The notes below the pieces were generated by a model that worked only from the letters and a program-made list of their open reading frames with translations, was not told the origin of the DNA and searched no databases. From Capsicum annuum (taxonomy: Eukaryota; Streptophyta; Magnoliopsida; Solanales; Solanaceae), in the NCBI RefSeq assembly GCF_002878395.1, contig NC_061115.1:157965160-158029159 (forward strand): a stretch of 64,000 nt of DNA, given 5' to 3'. Position numbers and translations under genes: made by a program. This document shows, in pieces, positions 31,816 to 43,600 of the stretch (its first letter is position 1; the number at the start of each line of letters is the position of its first letter).

Positions 31816-33345
31816 AGGTCACATTATTTTTATCAACCCCAGCCTTAATCTGTTATTCACAAATTGTTCCTTGTGAAGAGCCTTAGTAAAAATATTTGTT
31901 ATCTGATCCTCAGTCTTGCAAAACTTTATGCAAATAGTTCCCTTCTTAACATTATCTCTTAGAAAATGATGTATTACATCAATATGCTTTGTCCTCTTAT
32001 GCTACACGGGATCCTTAGCCATGTTAAGAACACTTGTATTGTCACACATCAGAGGGATAGTGTCTGAGACAATTCCAAAATACTTCAGTTGCCTGTTGAT
32101 CAATAACAATTTAGCACAACAACAAACTGTAGCCACATGCCCAGCTTCAACAGCAGATAAAGCAACTGAATTCTACTTCTTAGAACCCCAGAAGATTAAG
32201 AAAGAACCCAAAAAATGAGCACTCCTGAGGTGTTTTTTCTATCCCCCAAATATCTAAGATAATCAACATCAGCATATCCTATCAGATCAAAATTTTCTCC
32301 AGATGGATAGTACAGTATAGGACCATGTCCCCTTTTCTCTTTAGATACCTGAGAAATCTTTTGGCAGCTTTCAAATGAGACTCCTTTGGGCAAGCCTAAA
32401 ATCTAGCACACATTTCCACATTGAATGCAATATCTATCCTTCTTGCAGTGAGATATAGTAAGTATCCAATAATTCCTCTATACCTGGTCTCATTAACTGG
32501 AGGACTAGGTTATCATTATCTATCTTTAAACTGGTTTCAATTGGAGTTTCAATTAGCTTGGCATCTTCAATATTGTATTTCTTCAGTATCTCCTTGATGT
32601 ACTTATCTTGACAAATCATTATCCCTTGAGAAGTTTACTTGATCAGCAAGCGTAGGAAGTAGCTCAACTCACCCATCATGCTCATTTCAAATTCACTTCT
32701 TATTATCTTTGCAAACTCTTCACATAGTGATTCAGAAGTAGCTCCAAAAATTATTTATCAACATATATCTAAAAAATTAGTAAGTTGCTACCTCTAGACT
32801 TTAAAAATAGAGTATTGTCAATTTTTCCTCTTTTAAAGTCATTTTCCATAAGAAACTTTGAAAGTATATCATACTATGCCCTTGGTTCTTACTTCAAACC
32901 ATAAAGAGCTTTGTCTAATTTAAGCACATGATGAGGAAAATCTGCATCTTCAAAACCTGGAGGTTGCTTGACATAGACTTTTTTCTTCAAGTTTCTATTC
33001 AGGAAAGCACTTTTGATATCCATTTAGAAGAGTTTGAACCCCATTAGGCAACAAATGCAATAAGAATTCTGATAACCTCTATCCTTTCTACAAGGCAAAT
33101 GTATCATCATAGTTAATTCCTTCTTCCTGGTTATAACCTAGAACAACCAACCTTGTATTATTTTTGTTGATAGATCTATGCTCATCTTGCCTATTTTTGT
33201 ACACCTATTTGGTCCCAATAATTGTTTTGTCAACAGGTCTGGGGACCAGGTGCCAAACTTTAATTCTTTCAAATGGTTGAAGCTCCTCCTATTAATCCAG
33301 TCAGCATCTTTCAGAGCTTCTTTCAAAATTTTTGAGCTTAATTTG
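31816..33345 (-). pseudogene. Element F reverse transcriptase and RNase H (SIRE-like copia)
   Basis: Minus-strand pieces run in the copia order. 33138-33326 has the RT entry (NHLKELKFGTWSP, LLGPN). 32640-33137 is a broken middle with GINYDDTFALV. 32434-32619 has MICQDKYIKEILKKYNIEDA and ETPIETSL. 32196-32393 is the RNase H start (YYPSGENFDLIGYADVDYL, DRKNTSGVLIFW). About 31830-32195 is the RNase H end (NSVALSAVEAGHVA, LMCDNTSVLNMAKDPV, HIDVIHHFLRD). The catalytic YVDD box near 32748-32762 reads YVDK followed by a stop, so activity is lost. The wording of the blocks resembles the SIRE/Maximus clade. Confidence 0.8.
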
Positions 33346-33635
33346 GGACAAGAATTCTAAGAATGCCATAAAATTTCTGACTTTAGATCTTGTTTAGATC
33401 CAAATTCCAAAGGTGAAGTCAAATTTTAAAGTGGGTGAGAATATTTGAGCCTCTAGTTTAAGCTTCTGAGACGAGTTTCACTGGGACTAGGTCCCTGGAG
33501 ATTTTGAATGGACCCTTCTTAATGTTCTTCAACTAGAGTAAGGGTCAGTAACTAAGATCCTGGATCACTATCACCTTTATTATTACCAACTGCATCATTT
33601 AGTCCTTGACCATCATCTTCAACAATATCATCCTT

Positions 33636-34292
33636 TTAAACAGGAATGAGTTCTTTAATATCAGAATTTTCATCATCACCTAGATTTAATAGATTCCTTG
33701 ACTCATCAAAGACCACCTTTATACTTTCTTCCACACACAGAGTTCTTTTATTGAAAACTTCGTATGGTTTGCTTGTTGAGAAGTATCCCACAAATGTTTC
33801 TTCATCACTTTTGGAGTCAAACTTTTCTTGTCCATTCTTTCCATTATGTAGAATAAAACACTTGCACCCAAAAGGTTTAAAGTAGTCAAGGTTAGGCTTT
33901 CTATTGAACACAAACTCATATGGGGTCTAGTTTAGGAGAGATCTGATAAAACACCTGTTTGTCACATAATAGGTATTATTAACAACTTCATCCCAAAAGT
34001 TTTTTGGAAGTCCACTATCAATCAGCATGGTCCTAGCAATCTCTATGAGGGTTCTGTTCTTTATTTTAATACTATTTTACTGAGGAGTCCTAGGAGCAGA
34101 GAAGTTGTGATTAATTCCATATTCAACACAAAATCCTGCAACTTGAGAGTTCTCAAATTCAATTCCATGATCAGTTTTGAATTCAACAATCTTATAATTC
34201 AACTACATTTGCATTTGCTTGGCAAAAGTTACCTGAACCTTACAGGTTTCATCCTTGATTCTCAAGAACATTATCTAGTGAACCTGGAGTAG
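33636..34292 (-). pseudogene. Element F integrase core and C-terminal region
   Basis: 33912-34292 on the minus strand carries FLRIKDETCKVQVTFAKQM, KTDHGIEFENSQVAGFC (second catalytic Asp region), GINHNFSAPRTPQ and NRTLIEIARTMLIDSGLPKN, with several stops. 33636-33911 carries the copia GKCF box: NRKPNLDYFKPFGCKCF, KFDSKSDEETFVGYFSTSK, VEESIKVVFDE. In copia elements integrase comes before reverse transcriptase, as here. Broken by stops and frame changes. Confidence 0.8.
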
Positions 34293-34943
34293 TTATCCAT
34301 AATGACAAATACATACTTTTTCCTCCTCTACTTTGGATTTAACAGGTCCACATAGATCCATGTTTCCCAACTCAAGAGGACTAGAAGTACTTACCTGCTT
34401 CTTCAACTTAAAGAAACGCCTGGTTTGCTTACCCTTAACACAAGCGTTACAAATCTTATTGTCTGGAAATTTCATCTTTGGCATCCCATGAATTAGGTCC
34501 TTTGAAATCAACTTATTCAGCAAAGAGGAACTTACGTGTCCCAGCTTTCTGTTCCATAGATCAACATATTTACTTTGAACACTTAAGCAAGTTAATTCTC
34601 CATTAGCTGCAAACTCTAAATCAGCTACATATATATTTTTGAACCTTTTGTCTTTGAGAATAACTCTCCTAAATTTCAAGCTTGACACAATACATCCATC
34701 AGATAAGAGCCTTACCTCATTACCTTTATCACATATTTGAGAAACACTTAGAAGACCGTACTTAAGGCCATTCACATAGTACACCTCTTTTATTACTTGA
34801 TCAGGTGATTTTCCAATATTTCCCTTGCCTATGGATATAACTCTTTTTACCATTTCCAAAAGAGACTCCTCCTTCTTGAAGTGTCTTGAGAGAGAGAAAT
34901 ATCCACTCCTTCCAGTCATGTTCTTTGAGCATTTACTATCCAT
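34293..34943 (-). pseudogene. Element F protease and integrase zinc region (copia pol)
   Basis: An open minus-strand frame of 216 codons, the longest in this element. Residues 1-15 (MDSKCSKNMTGRSGY) are the protease active-site region. Relatives have D-S-G here, but this copy has Asp2-Ser3-Lys4, so the protease is probably dead. Then come VISIGKGNIGKS, VNGLKYGLLSVSQICDKGNE (protease C-terminal half), LWNRKLGHVSSSLLNKLISK (GAG-pre-integrase), HGMPKMKF and ICNACVKGKQTRRFF (zinc-binding Cys pair), LELGNMDLCGPVK (start of the integrase core, first catalytic Asp). The sequence upstream that should hold the rest of gag is interrupted. Confidence 0.85.
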
Positions 34944-35129
34944 ACACCAGTTTTGACTGCACTCCCTTTCTCCTACCTACAATCAAAGTTATTTGTTAGA
35001 TTTGGAAATCCACATAAGTTTGAGTTTCCAGAAGGAAGTTAAAGGTGTGATAAAATCTTTCTTAGCCCATCAAGGTATAGAGTTCTTCACATTTTTCAAG
35101 GGTATGGAACCCTTAAGGTAACAATTCTC

Positions 35130-35580
35130 CTATTAGATGTATCTAGAATTGCTCATTCTAGCTCTAAGACAACATTGACAATTTTTCTTCAAGTGCCCAT
35201 CTCTTCTACAATGAGTGCAGAGAGATTTGTGGACTTTGTTTCTAACACCATGAACAACTTTTTCTTGAGACCCAAGTAATTGGGTATTATACTAATATCC
35301 AATGTCTTTACCATTATTGACACCCTGACCAGTCAAATTAGAAAGGATTTGTGAGGATGTGGTCCATTTTAGTAATTTGTTAAGTTCTTTCTTATACAGA
35401 CCAGGTCCCTTTTTAGTTCCCCATTCTTATTGAGAGTAGTCATGAAATATTTTTGAGACTCCCTCAATTTTTCTTCAAGCTTAATTTGAAGACTAGAGGC
35501 TTTTTTCTTCCCTTTACCATCAGAATCATCCATTTTCTTTAGTTGATTCATTAAACTCAAATTTCAAATTTCAAGTTAAG
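35130..35580 (-). pseudogene. Element F gag C-terminal remnant
   Basis: A minus-strand piece at 35369-35560 (KMDDSDGKGKKKASSLQIKL, LRESQKYFMTTLNKNG) is Lys/Glu-rich and probably coiled-coil, as in the gag tail of SIRE-like elements. Nearer to pol, at about 35180-35225, the minus strand gives a CCHC-like Cys/His cluster consistent with a zinc knuckle. The rest of gag and the 5' LTR of F are missing: within about 20 bases to the right the gag of element E begins. Confidence 0.6.
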
Positions 35581-35593
35581 TTTCCAATCTAGT

Positions 35594-36375
35594 TTGACCC
35601 TATCCATGCTGGTCAGACCTAGCTCTCTTATTCCCTCTCATTTTATCTCTCTCCTTAATCTTGTCTGCCTCAATCTGTTGGGCATGAGTCATCAGCCTAG
35701 AAAGATTTATCTCACTATTCAGCGTAGCAGACCTACACTCCTTAACCATATAACTAGACACTCCAATCACAAACTTACTCATACTAGCCTGATTATCAGC
35801 CACTAAGTCAGGAACATACTTGGCCAACTAATTGAACTTTAGACAGTACTCCGTAACAGTTATAGAGCCCTGTCACAGCTTCATACACTCTTCCACCTTT
35901 GCCTCCCTCATCTCCAAAGGGAAAAACTTATCTAGAAATGCCTCCTAGAACTCTTGCCAAGTTGCAGGGACAACTCCCTCACCTCTACCTTTTCTCCAAG
36001 CAACAACCCAGTCATAAGCAAGGTCTTTCAACCTATACGCAGCCAACTCCACACTATGTTCCTCAGATACATGCATCACCTGAGTAATCTTCCGCACCTC
36101 CTCTAAAAATAACCATGGATCCTTATCAGACTTGGGCCCATAGAATTTTGGCGGATTCATCCGCATGAAGTCACGAATCCTGGCAGCAGCTGAATCATCT
36201 CCCTGCTGTTGTGGAGCCAGGACCGGGTTGGCTTGAACATTTGCAGTAACAGCTTGGGTCAGCGCCTGAAAGGCTGCCCGAAATTTAGCATGAGATATGT
36301 TTTCATTCAATGGGTCAGCGGGTTGAGGTTGCTGACCATCATTATTTCTTCTCGCTCGACGTGGAAGAATATTTC
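35594..36375 (-). pseudogene. Element E gag (chromovirus type)
   Basis: The minus-strand frame reads RRARRNNDGQQPQPADPLNE, then FRAAFQALTQAVTANVQANP, FMRMNPPKFYGPKSDKDPW, VELAAYRLKDLAYDWVVAW, FLDKFFPLEMREAKVEECMK, then AKYVPDLVADNQASMSKFV, GVSSYMVKECRSATL and ERDKMRGNKRARSDQHG. It is intact apart from a few stops (near 35943, 35870 and 35828), and the expected ATG at its front appears to have mutated. Length stops short of the zinc knuckle. It breaks at about 35594, where copia sequence starts. This is the first gene after the primer site of E. Confidence 0.85.
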
Positions 36376-36566
36376 GGAAAGAGGAGAGCAGGAATAAATA
36401 GCAGAGAGAGACACTTTAAGCATGATAGACTTCTGAAAGAAAGAATCATACTTTTTCCTAAAACGTCTTATAGCCTCTTGCTCATAGATGTGGTGCACTA
36501 CACACCGATGATCAAGACTCTACTTAACGCGGCTTGTCAGACTCCCTAGGACACCTTAAAATTTTA

Positions 36567-36580
36567 GGCTCTGATACTAA
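36567..36580 (-). other. Primer-binding site of element E
   Basis: Minus strand TTAGTATCAGAGCC, near the initiator-Met tRNA complement TGGTATCAGAGC, directly next to the LTR start at 36584. Confidence 0.85.
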
Positions 36581-36583
36581 GTT

Positions 36584-38909
36584 TGTAACGCCCTGAAAAA
36601 TGGGTCCCGGAGCGTCACACGATGCTTGAGGCTACGAGTAGCCCCAAGCTAACCCTTTGAGCCATTTTTATTTAGTTTAACACAAATCAATGGGGTTTCC
36701 ATAAATAACCCTCAAATATCAACAGAGTAATCATCATCTAAGAATAAAAGAATTTTAGAAAGATAATAGAATACAACTTATTAGTCAACTCCCAACATCT
36801 ATACTAGTCTAATTAATAAAACCAGCGAGCCATTGAGATATGCCCCAACTGACTCATACTCAGTTATCAAATGTAAATAATTTCGTGAAACCAACATCAG
36901 ACATCACATCCTTGGAACATGAGGACTCACCACAACAGAGGATGTAGAATAGCGTGCCCAAAGAATCACTATCGAACCTAGAACTGAGCAGTATATGGGG
37001 GTATATGCAGTTGTATAAACATCATCATCATAAATATTTATAAGAAATATGCAGGATGTATGAAAGACTCACATAGCCCGAAGAAAATCATCATAATCAT
37101 GAGAAGATAAAATAAGTACAATAACACATGTGAGTCATCATATAATTTGTCAATTACTTTCAGTTCATCAAGAATATCAATTCTCATAATGTAAATATCA
37201 TTTAAATCTTTTGAAAGAATAACTTTCACAATTCCACTTTTAAATCACTTCACCATTCACCATAGACACAAGGAAACACACACACACTAGGAGATCCTAT
37301 AACAGACATAAACTATGTGAGCTACATGGAGTCCAACGTACAACCCACGTTGGGGAGAGCCGTCCTATCCTTGCAATTGGAGTAGGACTATCGATATAAA
37401 ATCCACACAAACTAGTGATCACTATATAAATCAGCCTCAGGCTCACTCCTATGGGGGCACATAGTTCTAGGGAAGTAAGGTCACTTTATACCTCCCACTC
37501 GGTGCTAAAGATTTCCCCCAGACTTAGCTCAGATCATTTCAAAGACAATCCACAGCAAAAAAATTTCAGTAATATATAAATATACATCGGGAGCCATCAT
37601 GCTTCCCATCTATCAAAATCAACCATGTTGTGGATTTCTTTCACACTCGAGTTCAAAACAACTCCACTAAGAACAATAGGTCAAATCATTCAAAATATCT
37701 CAAATATTCAACATCAACGTACTTATAACACATACTTTCTAAAAAAATACAATTTCCAATGGGCATTCACGATCCAAATATCAAAATCATGATAAATATC
37801 GTTCAAGATTCATGCTTTATATTTCCACATATGTAAATTCATCTTTCAAAATTATAAATATCAAGATTTCATAATAATCATCATAAGATGTGGGTTCATG
37901 CTTCAAATTCATAAAAATCAAATAAAAATCATGCCTTTGTAAAGAAAAGTACTTTTGGGCACAAGAACGAAAGAGAGTTCTTGTTGAAAAATCCCACATA
38001 CCTTGAATGATGAACTTTAGATCGATACTCATTTTTGAGATGTTAATCGTACCTTTGAATGATAGTTCTTGGAGTTCTTGAACTAGAAACTTGGAATCTT
38101 GAATAAATTTGTAGAATTAATGGTGAACTTTGGAGGTTCTTGAAGTTGGATGTAAGAGCTTAGGGTTTTCTTTTTGAGGGAATTTGATAAAATATAACAT
38201 ATAATGCTTCTAATAGGCTTTAATTTAGGGTTTGGATGGATTTTGGGTGAGGGGGAATGACCAAAACGCCCCTAAAAATCAAATAATTCTCGAATTTGTC
38301 CTTTGGTGGACTGTTTTGATAGTCTGAAGTAGATCAACTATAACGTTTTACTCTGATAAATAAATTGGATAAAACTAATTTCATTAGAAATAGGACTCTC
38401 ATATATTTCCGTTGATATATAGAATCTCACACAAATCATTGTGTACGAGGAGTTATGATCTTGAAGTTGACCAAAAAATTTGCTTTTGAAAGGCTGAAGT
38501 AGATCGACCATAACTTTTTGCTCCAATAGAAAAATTGGATGAAACTAATTTCATTGGAAAGAGGACTCGCAGAGCTTTTCGTTGATATATAGTAGATCAC
38601 CCAGATCATTATGTACAAGGAGTTATGATCATTTAAAGTTGGAGAAAAAATACGTCAGGCCTCAGTATTTTTTCCTGCACGTTTTACTGTTCATTACTAT
38701 TCACGGTTTGATCAGAATGTTCATAACTCGTCGCTCGGGTGTCTGTTTTGGATGATCCACATATCTTTGAAAATATTATTTGATACTCTACGTAATGGTG
38801 AGTTATAATCTAAGACATTCCGCACGAAAAATTTATAATTTATTCTAGAAGATAGAACCCAATACATTTATGCACAGAATTTCAACGAAAAATTTTCTGG
38901 GGTATTACA
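36584..38909 (-). repeat. 5' LTR of element E with a 170-bp tandem duplication
   Basis: Plus-strand edges are TGTAACGCCC and GGGGTATTACA. On the minus strand it starts TGTAATACCCC and ends GGGCGTTACA. It shares end sequences and internal wording with the solo LTR K (49505-51506). A unit of about 170 bases occurs twice at 38312-38481 and 38482-38640 (marked by CTGAAGTAGATC at 38324 and 38494), about 270-600 bases from the LTR start. Confidence 0.85.
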
Positions 38910-41049
38910 TGCTCTTGCTTCTCTTTTCTTTTCCTTTTCTTCCTTCTTATCCTAAATCTGATCTCACTCTTTCCTTTTTTTTTAATTAATTTCTAATTTC
39001 ATTCACTACAAAACTCAACTCAAATTGGTATTATCTAGGATTAATTTGACTTGAGTTGGTCTTCAAATTGATTACTGTATCAGGTATGAAGATTAACTGA
39101 GCAGGGTTTGAGCTGAATTATCGAAAGTCGTTGGTGGCTGAGTAGTCGAGTTGGAATTATAGTTGAGTTTGTCGAATAAATTTTTAATTCAGTTGTAGTT
39201 CGAATTACTGTTAACTTGCTCTGAATTTCAGTTATTAGTATTGAGTACTATTCATTTCTCAATTTTAGTCGAATTTCTCGAATTTATGGAATTGTGTTTG
39301 TCTCTTTTATATTGAGTTCATTACACCCACTCCCTTCTTTTTCTTCTCCCTCCTTCCACCTTACCTTTTTTTCTTCTTCAAACCCCTCTAAATAAATTAA
39401 AGAAATCAAATCGTCAATAAAAATTGAGTAAATCATCAAACTTCGTTCCTACCATATTAAAATTTTTGTATAAAAAAACCACATTAACATCTATTATAAT
39501 TTCATGAATTAATTAGTGGTGTATTTCATGAAAATTAGTATTTTTTCTAGGCTCAAATCTTGAAAGTAGGGTTGTATTTGATGAAATTAGGATTCTTTGA
39601 GGATAAATCTTATTTTCTTAATTAGCAAAAATTAAAGTTAATCAATAGAGAAAATATTAATGGAGTGAAGGGTGTGTTCACTGACAATTTTTGACGTGAC
39701 AATTTAAATAATTTTTTAACGTGACAATGATGTGGTGTTGATGTAGCAATGACATGGTACGTGTGCAATATACTTTTCATAATGAGACGTGTGTAATATA
39801 CCTTTTATAGTGAGACACGTGTAATATACGTTTCATAGTGAGACTTGGTGTTATAGTCTTAGATAGTATTTAATTCACTTAAAAGTTATTTAGGGATGTA
39901 TTTAAATGCCTGAGATGTTGAAGCATTAAAGTAAATTTGACTGACAAATTTAGGGGTATTTTTGTATCTTTTCTCTTAGCATTGTGTCAATTTGTGTGCC
40001 AAATGTTACCGCAAGAAACTTAGTATTATAGGTTCAACTCAACCTTCTTTGACCTTAACTGTCCTCAAACCTAAATATATCTTAAAGAAAAATATTTTGT
40101 TGAAAATATTTTTTTGAAAAATAAATAGTTTGTTTCTTACTTTTTTCTTGTGTATGATACGTAAGTAAAAAATATTATTCTAAAAATATTTTTGTATAAT
40201 CTAAATAAACAATACGAGAAGTGAGGTGGTGAGGATAGGGCTACGAGAATGGGAATGAAGATGAAGTGTGTCGCAGTGGGTGATGACACAAGTAATGTGG
40301 AATATTCCACTTGGCGAAACTTGTTTTTCCTGCTTTGACTGGAAAATCATTTTCCTTATTTTTAAGAAACTTTCTAAGAAAATATCTTTCAATAATTTTG
40401 ACAAACCAAATATAAAAATTGAAATTCTCCATACCGAACCCATCCTAAATTTGGAACTTTCATAATGTAAGATGAACTACAAACTACATATCAAGAGAAA
40501 AAAAAAGGTTTCATGATTTAATTATCCTTAACATTGACTATTCATTCTCCAAATCCATTAAAATTATACAACTACTATGAGTATTATAGTAAAACTTACA
40601 TTTTATATATTATTTCTAAGGAGAATGCAAAATCAATAAGTCAAAGTGACGACCAAGAAATCATGGAACATGATTCTCCAAAATTATATACTCCATAAGA
40701 ATTTTAATAGTAAATTATTATTAATTATAAAAATATGTCATTCATTTTGGAACTAACGAAAAGAAAAGCGAGTCACGTAAATTGACACACAGAATATTCA
40801 TTTTTTGGCTTTATCTTGTTAACCCATTTAAGAATTACTACTAAAATTAAGGTTCTTCACATTTTTTTTCCATTCTTTAATTTTTCATTTACCCTTTTCT
40901 GGTGTTTTCTAGCTAAAAACCGTTAATCCTATATGATCCTAAGGTGGAAATAAATTTTTACGAATTAAATAGAAAAAAATAACCTTTTTAAATTTCTTGT
41001 ATGTAAAAACTAATCTCTTATGTGTAAAAATTATAACGTCACTCTACTT
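38910..41049. other. Intergenic spacer
   Basis: Begins with a pyrimidine-rich tract (38912-38985), then AT-rich DNA. No coding domain. A three-copy short tandem repeat lies at 39759-39844. The block around 40360-40425 (containing TTTGACAAACCAAATATAAA) has the look of a small dispersed repeat, but no clear ends were found. Confidence 0.55.
39759..39844. repeat. Three tandem copies of a ~28-bp unit with ACGTGT
   Basis: Units start with ACGTGTGCAATATAC, ACGTGTGTAATATAC and ACGTGTAATATACG and each ends in a variant of CATAGTGAGAC. The third copy is preceded by AC, giving a full ACACGTGT palindrome. Confidence 0.75.
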
Positions 41050-41421
41050 CTAGGTACACCATGGTGAACTAACGTGCACCCAGATTAGAAAAAGAATCAC
41101 GTTGAAGAGTGCAATCATTCTATACGTTGTAGGGTATTCGTCGTCCATTAGAACACTTGGCGAATTCATTGCCTCACAATTATAGTAATGGATCCCGGCT
41201 GCTTAGATCACTCTCCATTATACATCACGGTTGATGATAATATACGCAGAAAGCCAAAGCCATTAATATTCGTAAACTGTCGAATAGAGCCTATGGAATT
41301 CTGTCACATAGAGAAAACATGTTGAGAATTAGGTGGGAGAAATGAATGCATGAGAGACGTTTTTCAGTGACTAAAAGCACTGAAGAAAACTCCCATGTTG
41401 ATAGTAAAATTCAGGATTGCA
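41050..41421 (+). pseudogene. Element J: LINE (L1 type) endonuclease C-terminal part
   Basis: The plus-strand frame from about 41190 reads LDHSPLYITVDDNI, then RRKPKPLIFVNCRIEPMEFC, then RNECMRDVFQ and LKALKKTP. The DHSPL motif is the end of the APE-type endonuclease of plant L1 LINEs and the KPKPFxF..C pattern follows it in many copies. Upstream (41050-41190) the frame is broken. The reading is interrupted at TTGCA by copia element I and continues at 48334. There are two in-frame stops. The 5' part of the LINE is missing. Confidence 0.75.
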
Positions 41422-42421
41422 TGTTGGGTTCATAGAAGTGTGAATGGAAAATGGAAAAAAAAAATAGTGGAGAAGAGAAGACACCAATTTGGAAAGTGTA
41501 CTCCCAAAATTGGAAAGTTCACTAATTCTCCCACATTGGTGGGAGAAAAGAACTTTGGAGTGTTTATAATGATGAACACTTACTCCACATGGTAAGTGAG
41601 ACAAGAAATAAGAGATGCCTCCTGCTGTTGTCGTCGTTGCTCAAATTTGGATCTATCTTTTTGGAAAACATTTATTTGAATTACGAAAATACCAACAGTA
41701 ACACAGTAAATATTTTCTCTGTTTAATACTCCATTTATATGATTTCAGTTTCATTACGAAAGCAACGAAAGCATGCATACAGAAGCTATTTCGAACAGAT
41801 GCTTCAGATAAATTTTCGAACTGATGCAATTTTTCACTGAAATGGTGCACAGTTTTAAAACTGAACTGATGCACTACTTCAGAACTGATACATTGTTTCA
41901 ATGAACTAACACACTTATTAACGAAATGGCATGCCTGTTCAGAACAGTCACAATGTTTGGATGAATAGACATGAATTTTCAGAAAAGGTTACACCTTTTA
42001 GATGAACCTTTGCCACTTTTCAGAAGAGGCATCTTGTGGCTATAAAAACCTGGTTTCATCCACAGGTTTGAATACAAACTTTTTAGATTAAAAACTCTCT
42101 TCTTGTCTCAAAAATATTCTTTGTGATCACTCAAAACATTCTGTGAGTTCAAAGAAATTCCAACCGTTTGAGGTACCGCTATTGTTGGTCTGTGAGAGGG
42201 ATTATTTTCTTAAGAAAAATCTGTGAATTCAGATGACTTGGCTATTTTCTGTTTCATCTTTATTTTCTGAAAAATAAATACACCTCTTGGAAAGGTCATT
42301 TTGATCTTGTGTTGAGGGTATTTGATACTTCATTGTGTTCTTGTTTATACTTGAACTAGAGTTGAGGTTGTTGTTGTAATATACAGATTCTGCATACCCA
42401 ACTATATTGTGGGAAATAACA
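41422..42421 (+). repeat. 5' LTR of element I
   Basis: Runs TGTTGGGTTCATAG to GGGAAATAACA. Aligns with 47250-48333. It lacks a segment of about 50 bases that the 3' LTR has near 48060-48112 and a short TCGTCG-rich stretch. Confidence 0.9.
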
Positions 42422-42685
42422 ATCTTAAGGAAATAACTCTATTACAAAATTTGTATAGCTTGTTTTTGGAGATTAAAGTTTTTACTTTCTACTCTGCCTG
42501 AACTTAACTAGTGATTTGAAGTCATAAATACTTCGTCACAAGTTAAAGATCATTCGGTTGACAATTAAAAGTCATAAAAACTTCATTTTTAACTAGAAAC
42601 AAGAAGAAAAATTTAAAGTTGCCTAAATTTTTATAAGTAGTATTCTGAAAATACTAAGTATTTTTTGTCTTGTGGTGACAGAAAA
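42422..42685 (+). other. 5' untranslated region of element I
   Basis: From the LTR end to the gag ATG at 42686. No match to the usual initiator-Met primer site is visible next to the LTR: the first bases are ATCTTAAGGAAATAACTC. Several A-rich segments precede the ATG. Confidence 0.6.
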
Positions 42686-43600
42686 ATGGCAATTGAAAGT
42701 CAAATGATGGATGCAACAACGTCTGTGGGGGAAATTAATATTGCCACATCAAGTCGCACAAATGCTCCGCCAATAATGGCACTGGCGGAGAAGCCCAAAA
42801 AATTTTCGGGCATTGACTTTAAGCGGTGGCAGCAAAAGATGTTCTTTTATCTCACCACTTTATGTCTGCAACGGTTCACTAGTAAAGACGCTCCTGAGGT
42901 GCCCAAGGGAACCTTGAACAAAGACCGCTTCATTATTGTAGAAGCTTGGAAACAATCGGACTTCCTTTGCAGGAATTATATTCTGAAAGGTCTCCAAGAC
43001 GACCTCTACAATGTTTATAGTAGAACTAAGACATCAAAGAAACTGTGGGGGCCACTTGAACGAAAATATAAGATGGAGGATGCAGGAATTAAGAAATTCC
43101 TTGTTTCACGATTCCTGAACTTCAAAATGATAGATAGCAAATCTGTTGTCTCTCAAGTACAGGAGTTGCAAGTCAGCATACATGATCTCCTAGCAGAAGG
43201 TATATCTTTGAAAAATACCTTAGTTGAACAAATTAAAAATTTCTTAATACTTACATAAACTGTTTTTTAGGTTTAATTGTGAATGATGCTTTCCAAGTAG
43301 TACCGATAGTTGAAAAGCTACTACCTTTGTGGAAAGACTTCAAAAACTACTTAAAGCATAAACGCAAGGAGATGACTGTCGAAGATCTTATTGTCCGACT
43401 GGGTATTGAAGAGGACAATAAAGTTGCCGAGAGAAGGTCAAAAGGGTATTCTACAATTAATGGAGCACATATTGTAGAAAATGACCAAAACAATTCGAAG
43501 AAAAGAAAGAAAGTTGAATATGCAAGCAATCAACCCAAGAAAAAGTTCAAGGAAAAATGCTTCAAATGGCAAAATTGGCCACAAGTCCACAGATTGTCGA
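42686..43600 (+). pseudogene. Element I gag
   Basis: The ATG at 42686 (MAIESQMMDATTSVGEINIA) is chosen because the copia gag core follows in frame: LAEKPKKFSGIDFKRWQQKM, FFYLTTLCLQRF, then LKGLQDDLYNVYSRTKTSKK, LWGPLERKY, KKFLVSRFLNFKMIDSKSVV. A TAA at about 43256 and a frame change lead to the continuation from 43279 (NDAFQVVPIVEKLLPLWKDF, TVEDLIVRLGIEEDNK). In the zinc knuckle at 43558-43580 a small deletion shifts the frame and removes the second Cys, after which the first frame is used again (IGHKSTDC). Confidence 0.88.

Larger units (their letters stand above)
35594..38909 (-). mobile_element. Element E: truncated chromovirus (5' LTR, primer site, gag)
   Basis: Only the 5' third is left: LTR 36584-38909, primer site 36567-36580 and most of gag. 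Protease, pol and the 3' LTR are absent. The break coincides with the broken 5' end of element F on the same strand. No target duplication can be tested because the far end is lost. Confidence 0.8.

Noticed and set aside
38338..38618. Two overlapping similar minus-strand open frames (YISTEIYESPISNEISFIQF-like)
   Set aside because: Both arise from the 170-bp tandem duplication in the LTR of E. Similarity is due to the repeat, not to a gene family.
40201..40465. Overlapping small open frames on both strands, considered as a possible host gene
   Set aside because: Short, overlapping in opposite directions, no domain, no splice-like structure. Part of it looks like a dispersed repeat.
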